Part shown: piece by piece, positions 16,819 to 25,788 of the stretch
How positions within the stretch are numbered: the first letter of the stretch is position 1
How the letters are laid out: the number at the start of each line of letters is the position of its first letter
Source of the DNA: Gemmiger sp. An87
Lineage (GTDB): Bacteria > Bacillota > Clostridia > Oscillospirales > Ruminococcaceae
Direction: 5' to 3'
DNA: 64,000 bases
NCBI RefSeq assembly: GCF_002159185.1
Contig: NZ_NFHD01000010.1
Coordinates: 1 to 64,000, forward strand
The notes under the pieces: generated by a model
Databases searched by the model: none
What the model was told of the DNA's origin: nothing
Seen by the model: the letters and a program-made list of their open reading frames with translations, nothing else
Program-made: the position numbers and the translations under genes

Positions 16819-19770
16819 ATGAATAAACAACGCGGTATTGTTTTTCTGAGAGAGATCGAGGAAAGGAAGCGATTTTTTCGTTCTATGCTGAAAAATGAAT
16901 GGAAAAAGCTGCTGAGCAACAAGCTGATGCTTGTGGTGGTGGTGGCCATCATCGCCATTCCCACCATCTACACCACCCTGTTCCTGGGCTCCATGTGGGA
17001 CCCCTACGGCAGCGTGGAACACCTGCCGGTGGCACTGGTGAACCAGGATCAGCCGGTGGAATACGAGGGCAAGACCCTGGATGTGGGCGCCGAACTGGTG
17101 GACAGCCTGCTGGAGGACGCCTCCCTGGACTTCCACCAGGTGAGCGAGGAGGACGCGGCCAAGGGGCTGGCGGCAGGGGATTACTATATGGTAATCACCA
17201 TTCCGCAGGACTTCTCGGCCAACGCGGCTACCCTCACCGACGATCAGCCCAGGCAGATGGAGCTGAATTACGAGACCAACCCCGGCACCAACTACATCGC
17301 CTCCAAGCTGAGCGAGACGGCCATGAAGGAGATTCAGGCCAGCGTGCGGGAAGAGGTGACCAAGACCTACGCCGAGACCATGTTTGACCAGCTCACCGAG
17401 GTGGGCGACGGCATGCAGGAGGCGGCGGACGGCGCGGGCGAAATCCGGGACGGCGCCGAGCAGCTGGCGGATGGCAACAACACCATCCGGGAAAACCTGC
17501 AGCTTCTGGCAGACAGCACCCTTACCTTCCGCAGCGGCAGCGAGACCCTGACCGAGGGCCTGGCCCAGTACACCCAGGGCGTGCAGCAGCTGGCGGACGG
17601 CGCGAAGAAGCTGGACGACGGCGCAAAGCAGCTGAAGGACGGCGTGGACCAGCTGGGCGCTTCGGCCCCGGCACTGGCTCAGGGCGTGAGCGCACTGAAC
17701 GACGGTGCGTCCCAGCTGGCCCAGGGCACGGCCCAGGCCAAGACCGGCAGCGACAGCCTGACCGCAGGCGCGGCCCAGGTGGACGATAATCTGAAAACCC
17801 TGAACGAGGGTTTGAGCCAGCTGCAAAGCCAGACCGCGGCCCTGCCGGATTCCGCCTCGGCGCTGGATTCCGGCGCAGCCCAGGCGCTGGAGGGGGCGAA
17901 AGCCCTGCAGCAGGGCGCACAGGGCCTGGTCGCAGGCGCGGACAAGGCCAGCCAGGGCGCAGCCGCGCTGAACCAGGGCCTGCAGACCCTGAGCGGCAAA
18001 TCCGAGGAACTGAACCAGGGCGCGGCCCAGCTGAAAAACGGGCTGGATGCCCTGGCAGCCGCGGCGGGCGGCTCCACCGATATCACCGGTAGTTTGACCG
18101 CTCTGGCCGGGCAGCTGGATCAGGCGGCCCAGGCGGCCGGTGCGGGCGCAGTGGCCCCGCAGGACCCGGCGGCTCTGGCCCAGACCATCGCGGACAATGC
18201 ACAAGCCGCCCAGGAGGGCAATGAGGACGCATTGAATGCCCTGATCGCGGCGGCCAATGAGCTGGCCACCGTGGCACAGAATAACTACAACGACGCAAAC
18301 ACCGCCAACGCAGCCCGGGATCAGGCCGCACAGGCTCTTGCCGGCGCGGCCGGTGCGCTGGCCAATGCAGCCGGCGGTTCCGGCTCCGGCGACCTGAGCG
18401 CGGCCCTCGGCCAGCTGCAGCAGGGCGCGGCTCAGCTGCAAACCGGCCTGTCCGCCTACACCGCCGGTGTGGACCAGGCGGCTGCGGGCAGCGCGGCCCT
18501 GGCGGATGAGACCACCGGCCTGCCCGCTCTGAACGCGGGGGCACAGCAGCTCTCGGCCGGGTGCGATTCTCTGGTAACCGGCCTTGCCCAGCTGCAGGGC
18601 GGCACCAGCCAGCTGGCCCAGCAGGCGCCTCTGCTCACCGGCGGCATCGCCCAGGCGGCCAGCGGCGGCGCGGCTCTGCAGCAGCAGGGAACCGCGGTGC
18701 TGCGCCAGGGTGCGGCCCAGCTGAACAGCGGCCTGGACGCTCTGGTCACCGGCAGCGGCAGCCTGAAGGACGGCATGAGCAGTCTGAACGGCCAGCTGCC
18801 CGCCCTCACCGACGGCGTGGGCCGCCTGCAGCAGGGCACCAAGGACCTGAAGGACGGCACCACTCAGCTGGTGACCGGCGCGGATACCCTCACCCAGAAC
18901 AGCCCGGCTTTGAACCAGGGCGCGGCCGCCCTCACCGACGGCGCGGGCCAGATTCAGAGCGGCGCCCAGCAGCTGGCGGACGGCAGCGGCGAGCTGGCGG
19001 ACGGCATCGACCAGCTGACCGACGGCGCAAACACCCTCGAGACCAGCCTGGCGGACGGCGCGGACGAGATCCGCTCCACCAACACCGGCGACGCGGTGGT
19101 GGATATGTTCGCCGCCCCGGTGGTCTCTGAGGAGTCCCAGCTGACCCAGGTGCCCAACAACGGGCACGCCATGGCCCCCTACATGATGTCGGTGGCCCTG
19201 TGGGTGGGCTGCATCGCCTTCAGCCTGATGTACCCCCTCACCGAGTACGCGGGCAAGCTCAAGAGCGGCACCGCCTGGTGGCTGAGCAAGGCCTCGGTGC
19301 TGTATCCCATTGCGCTGCTGCAGGCGCTGGTGATGGTGGGCGCGCTGCACGCCATCAACGGCTTCGACCCGGCCCGCATGGGCCAGACCCTGCTGGTGGC
19401 CTGTGTGGCTTCCATGACCTTCATGTCGGTGATGTACTTCTTCACCAACCTGCTGGGCAAGGTGGGCAGCTTCCTGATGCTGGTCTTCATGGTCATCCAG
19501 CTGGCCGGTTCGGTGGGTACCTACCCGCTGGAGCTCTCCGGCTCCTTCGTGAAGTACCTGCATGACTGGGTGCCCTTCACCTACACCGTCACCGCCTTCC
19601 GCCGGGCCATCTGCGCCGGCGAGGACGTGACCGGCTGCCTTGCCTATCTGGCGGTATGGCTGGTGGTCTTCACCCTGCTGACCATTCTGGTGTTCGCGGT
19701 GCGCGCAAAGCGCATCAAGGCCGAAAAGCCCACCCTGATGGTCTGGCTGGAGGAGCATCACCTGGCCTGA
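16819..19770 (+). CDS. YhgE/Pip family membrane protein with long glycine-heptad repeat region
   Basis: A 983-residue envelope protein of the YhgE/phage infection protein family. One helix near the N terminus (MLVVVVAIIAIPTIYTTLF) precedes SMWDPYGSVEHLPVALVNQD, typical of the family. Residues about 200-760 are a long extracytoplasmic region of QLxxGxxxL-type repeats, predicted helical rods. The last 230 residues hold about five membrane helices of the ABC-2 type. An alternative ATG at 16885 has a better GGAAAGGAAG site but 15-nt spacing; I keep 16819 because it lies just after the -10. It may export or organise surface material; the true role is unknown. Confidence 0.85.
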   Translation: MNKQRGIVFLREIEERKRFFRSMLKNEWKKLLSNKLMLVVVVAIIAIPTIYTTLFLGSMWDPYGSVEHLPVALVNQDQPVEYEGKTLDVGAELVDSLLEDASLDFHQVSEEDAAKGLAAGDYYMVITIPQDFSANAATLTDDQPRQMELNYETNPGTNYIASKLSETAMKEIQASVREEVTKTYAETMFDQLTEVGDGMQEAADGAGEIRDGAEQLADGNNTIRENLQLLADSTLTFRSGSETLTEGLAQYTQGVQQLADGAKKLDDGAKQLKDGVDQLGASAPALAQGVSALNDGASQLAQGTAQAKTGSDSLTAGAAQVDDNLKTLNEGLSQLQSQTAALPDSASALDSGAAQALEGAKALQQGAQGLVAGADKASQGAAALNQGLQTLSGKSEELNQGAAQLKNGLDALAAAAGGSTDITGSLTALAGQLDQAAQAAGAGAVAPQDPAALAQTIADNAQAAQEGNEDALNALIAAANELATVAQNNYNDANTANAARDQAAQALAGAAGALANAAGGSGSGDLSAALGQLQQGAAQLQTGLSAYTAGVDQAAAGSAALADETTGLPALNAGAQQLSAGCDSLVTGLAQLQGGTSQLAQQAPLLTGGIAQAASGGAALQQQGTAVLRQGAAQLNSGLDALVTGSGSLKDGMSSLNGQLPALTDGVGRLQQGTKDLKDGTTQLVTGADTLTQNSPALNQGAAALTDGAGQIQSGAQQLADGSGELADGIDQLTDGANTLETSLADGADEIRSTNTGDAVVDMFAAPVVSEESQLTQVPNNGHAMAPYMMSVALWVGCIAFSLMYPLTEYAGKLKSGTAWWLSKASVLYPIALLQALVMVGALHAINGFDPARMGQTLLVACVASMTFMSVMYFFTNLLGKVGSFLMLVFMVIQLAGSVGTYPLELSGSFVKYLHDWVPFTYTVTAFRRAICAGEDVTGCLAYLAVWLVVFTLLTILVFAVRAKRIKAEKPTLMVWLEEHHLA

Positions 19771-19828
19771 TCGAAGATTTTCCTGAAAATCTTCTCTTGC
19801 TCCCCTTAGCCGGGTTCTTCCGGCTCAA

Positions 19829-19869
19829 AGCCCCGTTTCGTGCAAAGCGCACGAAACGGGGCTTTTTTT
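19829..19869 (+). terminator. Terminator after the YhgE-like gene
   Basis: AGCCCCGTTTCGTGC pairs with GCACGAAACGGGGCT, then TTTTTTT. Confidence 0.9.
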
Positions 19870-20095
19870 GCATGAAATGCAGAAAAATCGGGAGGACGAT
19901 TGTCAAAATCGATAAAAATATTAAAAAATAGAAAAGATTTTTGCGGGAGAAGCGAATTTTTTTGCTATAAGACAGAAGAATTTTCTATCGTTTTTGCGCC
20001 CCAAAGGCGGTAAAATTTACCACAGAGAAAGCATCCTGCGGGATGCGAAAACGAACGGCGAAAGAACCGAATCCAATCACAGGAGGAAAACGAAA
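19870..20095 (+). promoter_or_regulatory. AT-rich upstream region of mglB
   Basis: It holds a possible -10 TATAAG near 19966 without a good -35, which would fit activator dependence. A small palindrome GGTAAA-A-TTTACC lies at 20009-20021, and a GCATCC/GGATGC hairpin near 20031-20046. No riboswitch is recognised. The AraC-type regulator at 24166 is a candidate activator. Confidence 0.4.
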
Positions 20096-21253
20096 ATGAA
20101 AAAGAAACTCGCGCTGCTGCTGGCTTCCGTAATGGCCATTGGTATGCTGGCCGGCTGCGGCGGTGCTCCCGCTTCCACCGCTTCCACCGCAACTTCCGGC
20201 GGTACCTCCACTGCTGCTTCCACTGAGGGCGGCACTGCCACTGCCACCAGCGACCTGCAGGTGGACGTATTCTACTATGACTTCTCCGATGTTTACATCT
20301 CCAGCGTGCGCACCGCCATGGACGAGCAGCTGAAGGCCATGGGCATCGAGCCCAAGAACTGGGATGCCGCCGGCAGCCAGCCCACCCAGACCGACCAGGT
20401 CAAGACCGCGATCACCGCCGGTTCCGACCTTCTGATCGTGAACATCGTGGAGACCTCCACCTCCGACCCCGCGAAGGACATCGTGGAAGCTGCCCGCGCT
20501 GCGGACATCCCCGTGATCTTCTTCAACCGCGAGGTTGCCGACAACGAAGTCATCAACAGCTATGAGAAGTGCGCCTTCGTTGGCACCAACGCTCCCGACG
20601 CCGGCCACATGCAGGGCGAGATGATCGGTGAGTACCTGCTGGCCAACTACGACGCAGTTGACCTGAACGGCGACGGCACCATCTCCTACGTTCTGTTCAA
20701 GGGTCAGGAGGGCAACGCTGAGGCCGAGGCCCGCACCCAGTACGCTGTGGAAGACGCCAACAAGCTGCTGACCGAGGGCGGCAAGCCCGAGCTGGCTTAC
20801 TACGATTCCAGCGCTTCCACCAAGTACTTGGTTGACACCGCCGGCAAGTGGAGCGCCCAGGCTGCCAACGACTACATGGTTTCTCTGCTGGGCTCCTACA
20901 ACGAAGGCAACAACAACATGGTTGAGTTGATCATCTGCAACAACGACGGCATGGCCGAGGGCGCCATCTCCGCTCTGCAGAACGTTGGCTACAACAACGG
21001 CGAAGGCACCACCATCATCCCCGTGTTCGGCGTGGACGCCACCGACTCCGCCAAGGCTCTGATCAAGGCCGGCAACATGACCGGTTCCATCAAGCAGGAC
21101 GCCGTGGGCATGGCTACCACCATCAACACCCTGGTCAAGAACGTACAGGACGGCGCTGACCTGATGGCCAACACCGACCAGTTCGTGGTGGACTCCGACG
21201 TGGATAAGATCCGCGTTCCCTACCAGATGTACGACGGCACCTCCGAGGAATAA
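20096..21253 (+). CDS. mglB: Galactose/glucose-binding lipoprotein MglB
   Basis: A 385-residue ABC transporter substrate-binding lipoprotein that captures galactose or glucose outside the membrane. The signal peptide ends in the lipobox LAGC with Cys21, then a Ser/Thr/Ala/Gly-rich linker. The periplasmic-binding-protein type I fold follows, with the MglB calcium loop DLNGDGTISYVLFKGQEGNAEA. ATG at 20096 follows AGGAGG. It is first in the mglBAC operon and separated from mglA by stable hairpins, a usual arrangement for keeping binding-protein mRNA in excess. Confidence 0.94.
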   Translation: MKKKLALLLASVMAIGMLAGCGGAPASTASTATSGGTSTAASTEGGTATATSDLQVDVFYYDFSDVYISSVRTAMDEQLKAMGIEPKNWDAAGSQPTQTDQVKTAITAGSDLLIVNIVETSTSDPAKDIVEAARAADIPVIFFNREVADNEVINSYEKCAFVGTNAPDAGHMQGEMIGEYLLANYDAVDLNGDGTISYVLFKGQEGNAEAEARTQYAVEDANKLLTEGGKPELAYYDSSASTKYLVDTAGKWSAQAANDYMVSLLGSYNEGNNNMVELIICNNDGMAEGAISALQNVGYNNGEGTTIIPVFGVDATDSAKALIKAGNMTGSIKQDAVGMATTINTLVKNVQDGADLMANTDQFVVDSDVDKIRVPYQMYDGTSEE

Positions 21254-21293
21254 TTTCTCCCCGACCCTTTGTGCCTGAAACCTAACCGGCAAG

Positions 21294-21387
21294 GCGGGGC
21301 TGCCAGGCGGCAGCCCCGCTTCGCCCTGACAAAAAACCACCGCTTCGGGCGCGGCCCGGCGGCGGGCTGCGGCCGAAACGGTGGTTT
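21294..21387 (+). promoter_or_regulatory. Two intercistronic hairpins between mglB and mglA
   Basis: The first stem, GCGGGGCTGCC/GGCAGCCCCGC (21294-21319), lacks a T-run. The second, AACCACCG...CGGTGGTT (about 21335-21387), has A-rich and T-rich flanks. They probably shield mglB mRNA from 3' decay or partly terminate, lowering mglAC expression. Confidence 0.6.
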
Positions 21388-21410
21388 GCGACCGCGAGAG
21401 GAGGAAAATT

Positions 21411-22910
21411 ATGGACAAGCCGGCCCTGCTGGAGATGCGCGGCATCTGCAAGGAATTCCCCGGCGTAAAGGCGCTGGACAACGTGGACCTGACGGTCCGC
21501 CCCGGCACCGTACATGCCCTGATGGGTGAGAACGGCGCGGGCAAATCCACCCTGATGAAATGCCTGTTCGGCATCTATCACCGGGACGCGGGCACCATCA
21601 AGCTGGATGGCAAGGAAGTGGATTTCAAGAGCTCCAAGGACGCGCTGGAAAACGGCGTGGCCATGGTGCATCAGGAGCTGAACCAGGCTCTGACCCGCAG
21701 CGTGCAGGATAACCTGTGGCTGGGCCGCTACCCCAAGGTGGCGGGCATCATGGTGAGCGAGAGCATCATGGCCAAGGAGACCAAAAAGATCTTCGATACC
21801 CTGGAGGTTACGGTCAACCCCAAGGCCATCATGTCCACCCTGCCGGTTTCCCAGCGGCAGATGGTGGAGATCGCCAAGGCGGTTTCCTACAACTCCAAGA
21901 TCATCGTGTTCGACGAGCCCACCTCTTCGCTGACCGAGACGGAAGTGGAGCATCTGTTCCGCATCATCAACATGCTGCGGGATAAGGGCTGCGGCATCAT
22001 CTACATCTCCCATAAGATGGAGGAGATCCTGCGCATCAGCGACGACGTGACCATCATGCGGGATGGTCAGTGGGTGGCAACCCGCCCCGCTAAGGAGCTG
22101 ACCATGGACGAGATCATCCGCCTGATGGTGGGCCGTGAGCTGACCAACCGCTTCCCTGAGAAGACCAACAAGCCCGGCGACGTGATTCTGGACGTGCAGC
22201 ACATCGCGGGCAAATACACCCGCCTGAAGGACGCCACCTTCCAGCTGCGCAAGGGCGAGATTCTGGGCATCGCCGGCCTGGACGGCTCCGGCCGCACCGA
22301 GGTGCTGGAGAACCTGTTCGGCGCCATGACCCGTGAGGGCGGCACCATCACCCTGCACGGCAAGCCCATCCGCAACCGCAACCCCAAGGAGGCCATCAAA
22401 AACGGCTTCGCGCTGCTCACCGAGGAGCGGCGGGCCACCGGTATCTTCGGCATTCGGGACATCAAGGAAAACACCGTGATCTCCAGCCTGAAGGATTATC
22501 TTGTGGGCGGCGTTTACTTAAACGATAAGAAGATGAAGGACAACACCGACTGGGCCATTCAGGCAATGCACATCAAAACGCCCAGCCAGCACACCCAGAT
22601 CCGCTCGCTGTCCGGCGGTAACCAGCAAAAGGTCATTCTGGGCCGGTGGCTGCTCACCAAGCCCGAGATTCTTCTGCTGGACGAGCCCACCCGCGGCATC
22701 GATGTGGGCGCGAAATACGAGATCTACCAGCTGATCATCGACCTGGCCAACGAGGGCAAGGGCGTGATCATGGTTTCGTCGGAAATGCCCGAGCTTCTGG
22801 GCGTGTGCGACCGGATTCTGGTCATGTCCGGCGGGCAGGTGGCCGGTGAGGTGGACGCCCGCACCACCACCCAGGAAGAAATCCTGACCCTGGCCGCCAA
22901 GTATGTGTAA
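21411..22910 (+). CDS. mglA: Galactose ABC importer ATPase MglA
   Basis: A 499-residue cytosolic protein with two fused ABC domains, as in RbsA/MglA. The first has Walker A GENGAGKS, the variant signature [14 protein letters not shown] and Walker [12 protein letters not shown]. The second has the degenerate P-loop GLDGSGRTE, the signature [15 protein letters not shown] and [15 protein letters not shown]. It powers sugar import with MglC. The start ATG follows GAGAGGAGG; mglC begins 17 bp after its stop. Confidence 0.94.
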   Translation: MDKPALLEMRGICKEFPGVKALDNVDLTVRPGTVHALMGENGAGKSTLMKCLFGIYHRDAGTIKLDGKEVDFKSSKDALENGVAMVHQELNQALTRSVQDNLWLGRYPKVAGIMVSESIMAKETKKIFDTLEVTVNPKAIMSTLPVSQRQMVEIAKAVSYNSKIIVFDEPTSSLTETEVEHLFRIINMLRDKGCGIIYISHKMEEILRISDDVTIMRDGQWVATRPAKELTMDEIIRLMVGRELTNRFPEKTNKPGDVILDVQHIAGKYTRLKDATFQLRKGEILGIAGLDGSGRTEVLENLFGAMTREGGTITLHGKPIRNRNPKEAIKNGFALLTEERRATGIFGIRDIKENTVISSLKDYLVGGVYLNDKKMKDNTDWAIQAMHIKTPSQHTQIRSLSGGNQQKVILGRWLLTKPEILLLDEPTRGIDVGAKYEIYQLIIDLANEGKGVIMVSSEMPELLGVCDRILVMSGGQVAGEVDARTTTQEEILTLAAKYV

Positions 22911-22927
22911 AGAGGAGGAACCGACCC

Positions 22928-23986
22928 ATGAGTAATTCCACCAAGGAACTTGCGCTGAAAACAAAGTCCATCACCCCCAAGCAGGTGGGCAACGCGCTTT
23001 TGAACAACGCCCTCATCATCATCATGCTGCTGGTGGCCGCATACGTGGCCGTGACCCAGCCTTCCTTCCTGGCTCCCAACTCGCTGATCAACCTGCTGTC
23101 TCTGACGGCGGCTTATCTGCCCGTTGCGCTGGGCATCGCCGGATGCATCGTGCTCACCGGTACCGACCTGTCCGCCGGCCGTGCGGTAGGTATCACCGCC
23201 TGTGTGGCGGCCTCCCTGCTGCAGGCCACCGACGCGGCCAATAAGATGTGGCCGGGCATCGGCACCCTGCCCATCCCCCTGGTCATCCTGATCGTTGTGG
23301 CCATCGGTGCGGCCATCGGCGCCTTCAACGGCTTCTTCGTGGCCAAGTTCAAGCTGCATCCCTTCATTGTTACCCTGGCTACCCAGCTGATCCTCTACAC
23401 CATCCTGCTGCTCTACGTCCAGCAGGGCAACAACAAGGGCATGGCCATTTCCGGTCTGTCCGCCGAGTACCGCAACTTCGTTGTGGGCAACCCCCCGATT
23501 CTGAGCTTCGGCAGCATCCAGATCCCCAACTACGTGATCTACGCGGTGCTGCTCACCATCCTCATGTGGTTCATCTGGAACAAGACCACCTTCGGTAAGA
23601 ACATGTTCGCTCTGGGCGCCAACGAAGAGGCTGCCCGCGTTTCCGGCGTAAACGTATTCGCCACCACCATCGCCGTATTCGCCCTGGCGGGCGCCATGTA
23701 CGGCTGGGCCGGCTTTGTTGAGTCCGCCCGTATCGCTTCCAACACTGCCAACACCGGCGTGAACTACGAGCTGGACGCCATCGCGGCCTGCGTCATCGGC
23801 GGCGTATCCTTCGTAGGCGGCATCGGTAAGATCAGCGGCATCGTGATCGGTGTTATCATGCTGCGCCTGATCTTCGTGGCTCTGCCGCTGGTGGGCATGG
23901 ACCAGAACCTGCAGTACGCCATCAAGGGCGGCATCATCCTGTTCGCCTGCGCGCTGGATATGCGCAAATATCTGGTCAAGAAATAA
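22928..23986 (+). CDS. mglC: Galactose ABC importer permease MglC
   Basis: A 352-residue membrane permease of the BPD_transp_2 (RbsC/MglC) family, with eight to ten hydrophobic helices. It has the typical LTGTDLSAGRAVGITA segment, the coupling region NKTTFGKNMFALGANEEAARVSGVNV, and the late CVIGGVSFVGGIGKISG loop. It forms the transmembrane path for MglA. It is the third gene of mglBAC and is followed by a terminator-like hairpin at 24028-24069. Confidence 0.94.
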   Translation: MSNSTKELALKTKSITPKQVGNALLNNALIIIMLLVAAYVAVTQPSFLAPNSLINLLSLTAAYLPVALGIAGCIVLTGTDLSAGRAVGITACVAASLLQATDAANKMWPGIGTLPIPLVILIVVAIGAAIGAFNGFFVAKFKLHPFIVTLATQLILYTILLLYVQQGNNKGMAISGLSAEYRNFVVGNPPILSFGSIQIPNYVIYAVLLTILMWFIWNKTTFGKNMFALGANEEAARVSGVNVFATTIAVFALAGAMYGWAGFVESARIASNTANTGVNYELDAIAACVIGGVSFVGGIGKISGIVIGVIMLRLIFVALPLVGMDQNLQYAIKGGIILFACALDMRKYLVKK

Positions 23987-24027
23987 TCCTTTTGTGCACA
24001 CACCGCCGGGCCGCTCCGACCCGGCAG

Positions 24028-24069
24028 GAAAGGGGCGGCTGTCCGGTAAAACGGGCGGCCGCTCCTTTT
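24028..24069 (+). terminator. Terminator after mglC
   Basis: AAAGGGGCGGC pairs imperfectly with GCCGCTCCTTTT, with CCG/CGG extension and a GTAAAA loop. The T-run is part of the stem end. Confidence 0.7.
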
Positions 24070-24165
24070 CTGTTTGCGGCGGAATTGCGGTCTAAATCCG
24101 GCCCAAATCCTGCCAAATATGATATACTGTTCTAAGAAAGAGAAATGACCTCTGGAGGAAAGAAA

Positions 24166-25764
24166 ATGGATGGATACCGCATCCTTTTGGTGGATGACGA
24201 GGAAGAACTGCGGGCGGGCATCCGCCGCCGCATCGACTGGGCGGCGCTGGGCTTTGTGCTGGCCGGGGAGGCCGCCAACGGCCAGGACGCACTGGAGCTG
24301 GCCGAGCAGCTGCGGCCGGACGTGGTGCTCACCGACATCAAGATGCCCTTTATGGACGGGCTCACCCTCTGCCGCTGCCTGAAGCAGCAGCTGCCCGCGG
24401 TGCGGCTGGTGATCTTTTCCGGCTTTGACGAGTTCGATTATGCCCGGCAGGCCATCGGCATGAATGTGTTCGAATACCTGCTCAAGCCCATCACCTCGGC
24501 GGAGCTGAGCGACGTGCTGGTGCGCCTGAAACGGGATATGGACGAGGAGCGGGTGCGCCGCCAGGACATGGAAAAGCTGCGCCGCAGCTACGAGGAAAAC
24601 CTGCCGGTGCTGCGCGGCCAGTTCTACACCCGGCTGCTGGGCGGCCAGCTCAAGCCCGGCCAGATCATGGAACGGGCCGCCCGCTATGAGATTGAGCTGT
24701 CCGGCAAGAGCTGGGTGGCGGCGCGGGTACACGGCAGCAACCTGGGCGACGACCCGGACGAGCTGATCCTGCTGTCGCTGCAGAATTTCTTTGCCGAGAA
24801 TACCGAGCTGCCCGGCTGTCAGCTGCACTGGTGTTTGTACGACGACGACCTGGCGGTGATCGCCGCCTTCGAGGGCGAGGCCGCGGTGTATGACCTGCTG
24901 CGGGAACTGGAGCGGGTGCGTGCTTTGGCCGAGACGCTGCTGGGTCTGCGGCTCACCGTGGGCGCGGGCCTGGCGGTGGAGACCCCGGGCCAGCTGGCCG
25001 GGTCCATTCAGGGAGCCAAAAGCGCGCTGGACTACCGGTCCATTCTGGGGCCGGGGCGCACGTTGTACATCGGGGACCTGGAGCCCCGGGGCGCGGCGGC
25101 GCTGCCCTTCGACGCGGCGGCCGAACGCCAGCTGGTGAATGCGGTGAAGCTGGGCACCCCGGAAAAGGTGCGCCGGTTCACCCAGGGCTGGCTGAGCCAG
25201 GCAAAGAGCGACAGCTCCATGAGCCAGATGCAGTGCTTTTTCCTGGAGCTGGTGGCCTGCCTGATGCGTCTGGCCCGGGAGGCGGAGATCCCCCAGGAGG
25301 AGGTGTTCGGCCCGGGCTTCACCGGCGCGGTGCGCATTTCAGATTTCAGCGGCCCGGAGCAGCTGGGCAGCTGGGTGGAGGAGCGCTGTCTGCACCTGCA
25401 GGAGCTGCTGCGCCGCCAGCGCAGCTATGCCGCCGCCCGCACGGTGGACAAGGCGCGGGAATTCATCGCCGAGAACTTTTCCAACAGCGACCTCTCGGTG
25501 GAGATGCTCTGCGATCATCTGCATCTTTCCCCGGCCTATTTCTCCACCATGTTCAAGCGGGAAACCGGCATGAGCTTCACCGCCTATGTGACCAAGGTGC
25601 GCATGGAGGCCGCCGCTGAGCGGCTGCGCGCCAGTGAGGAAAAGACCTATCTGATTGCCGAACAGACCGGCTACCTGGACCCGAACTATTTCAGCTACGT
25701 GTTCAAGCGGTATTTCGGCACCAGCCCCTCCAAATACCGGGCCGAGAGCCAGCAGGGGCAGTAA
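24166..25764 (+). CDS. AraC-type response regulator, YesN family
   Basis: A 532-residue regulator. The receiver domain (1-120) has the acidic DDEEE pocket, phospho-acceptor Asp57 in VVLTDIKMPFMDG, and Lys in YLLKPI. A long central region (about 130-420) is of the kind found in YesN proteins. The C-terminal AraC double helix-turn-helix (about 430-530) reads LSVEMLCDHLHLSPAYFSTMFKRETGMSF and TGYLDPNYFSYVFKRYFGTSPSKYR. It is 24 bp from the sensor kinase gene. Context between mglBAC and galMKT strongly suggests control of galactose genes. Confidence 0.92.
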   Translation: MDGYRILLVDDEEELRAGIRRRIDWAALGFVLAGEAANGQDALELAEQLRPDVVLTDIKMPFMDGLTLCRCLKQQLPAVRLVIFSGFDEFDYARQAIGMNVFEYLLKPITSAELSDVLVRLKRDMDEERVRRQDMEKLRRSYEENLPVLRGQFYTRLLGGQLKPGQIMERAARYEIELSGKSWVAARVHGSNLGDDPDELILLSLQNFFAENTELPGCQLHWCLYDDDLAVIAAFEGEAAVYDLLRELERVRALAETLLGLRLTVGAGLAVETPGQLAGSIQGAKSALDYRSILGPGRTLYIGDLEPRGAAALPFDAAAERQLVNAVKLGTPEKVRRFTQGWLSQAKSDSSMSQMQCFFLELVACLMRLAREAEIPQEEVFGPGFTGAVRISDFSGPEQLGSWVEERCLHLQELLRRQRSYAAARTVDKAREFIAENFSNSDLSVEMLCDHLHLSPAYFSTMFKRETGMSFTAYVTKVRMEAAAERLRASEEKTYLIAEQTGYLDPNYFSYVFKRYFGTSPSKYRAESQQGQ

Positions 25765-25788
25765 TCCAAACGAAAAGGGGGGCAGCCT

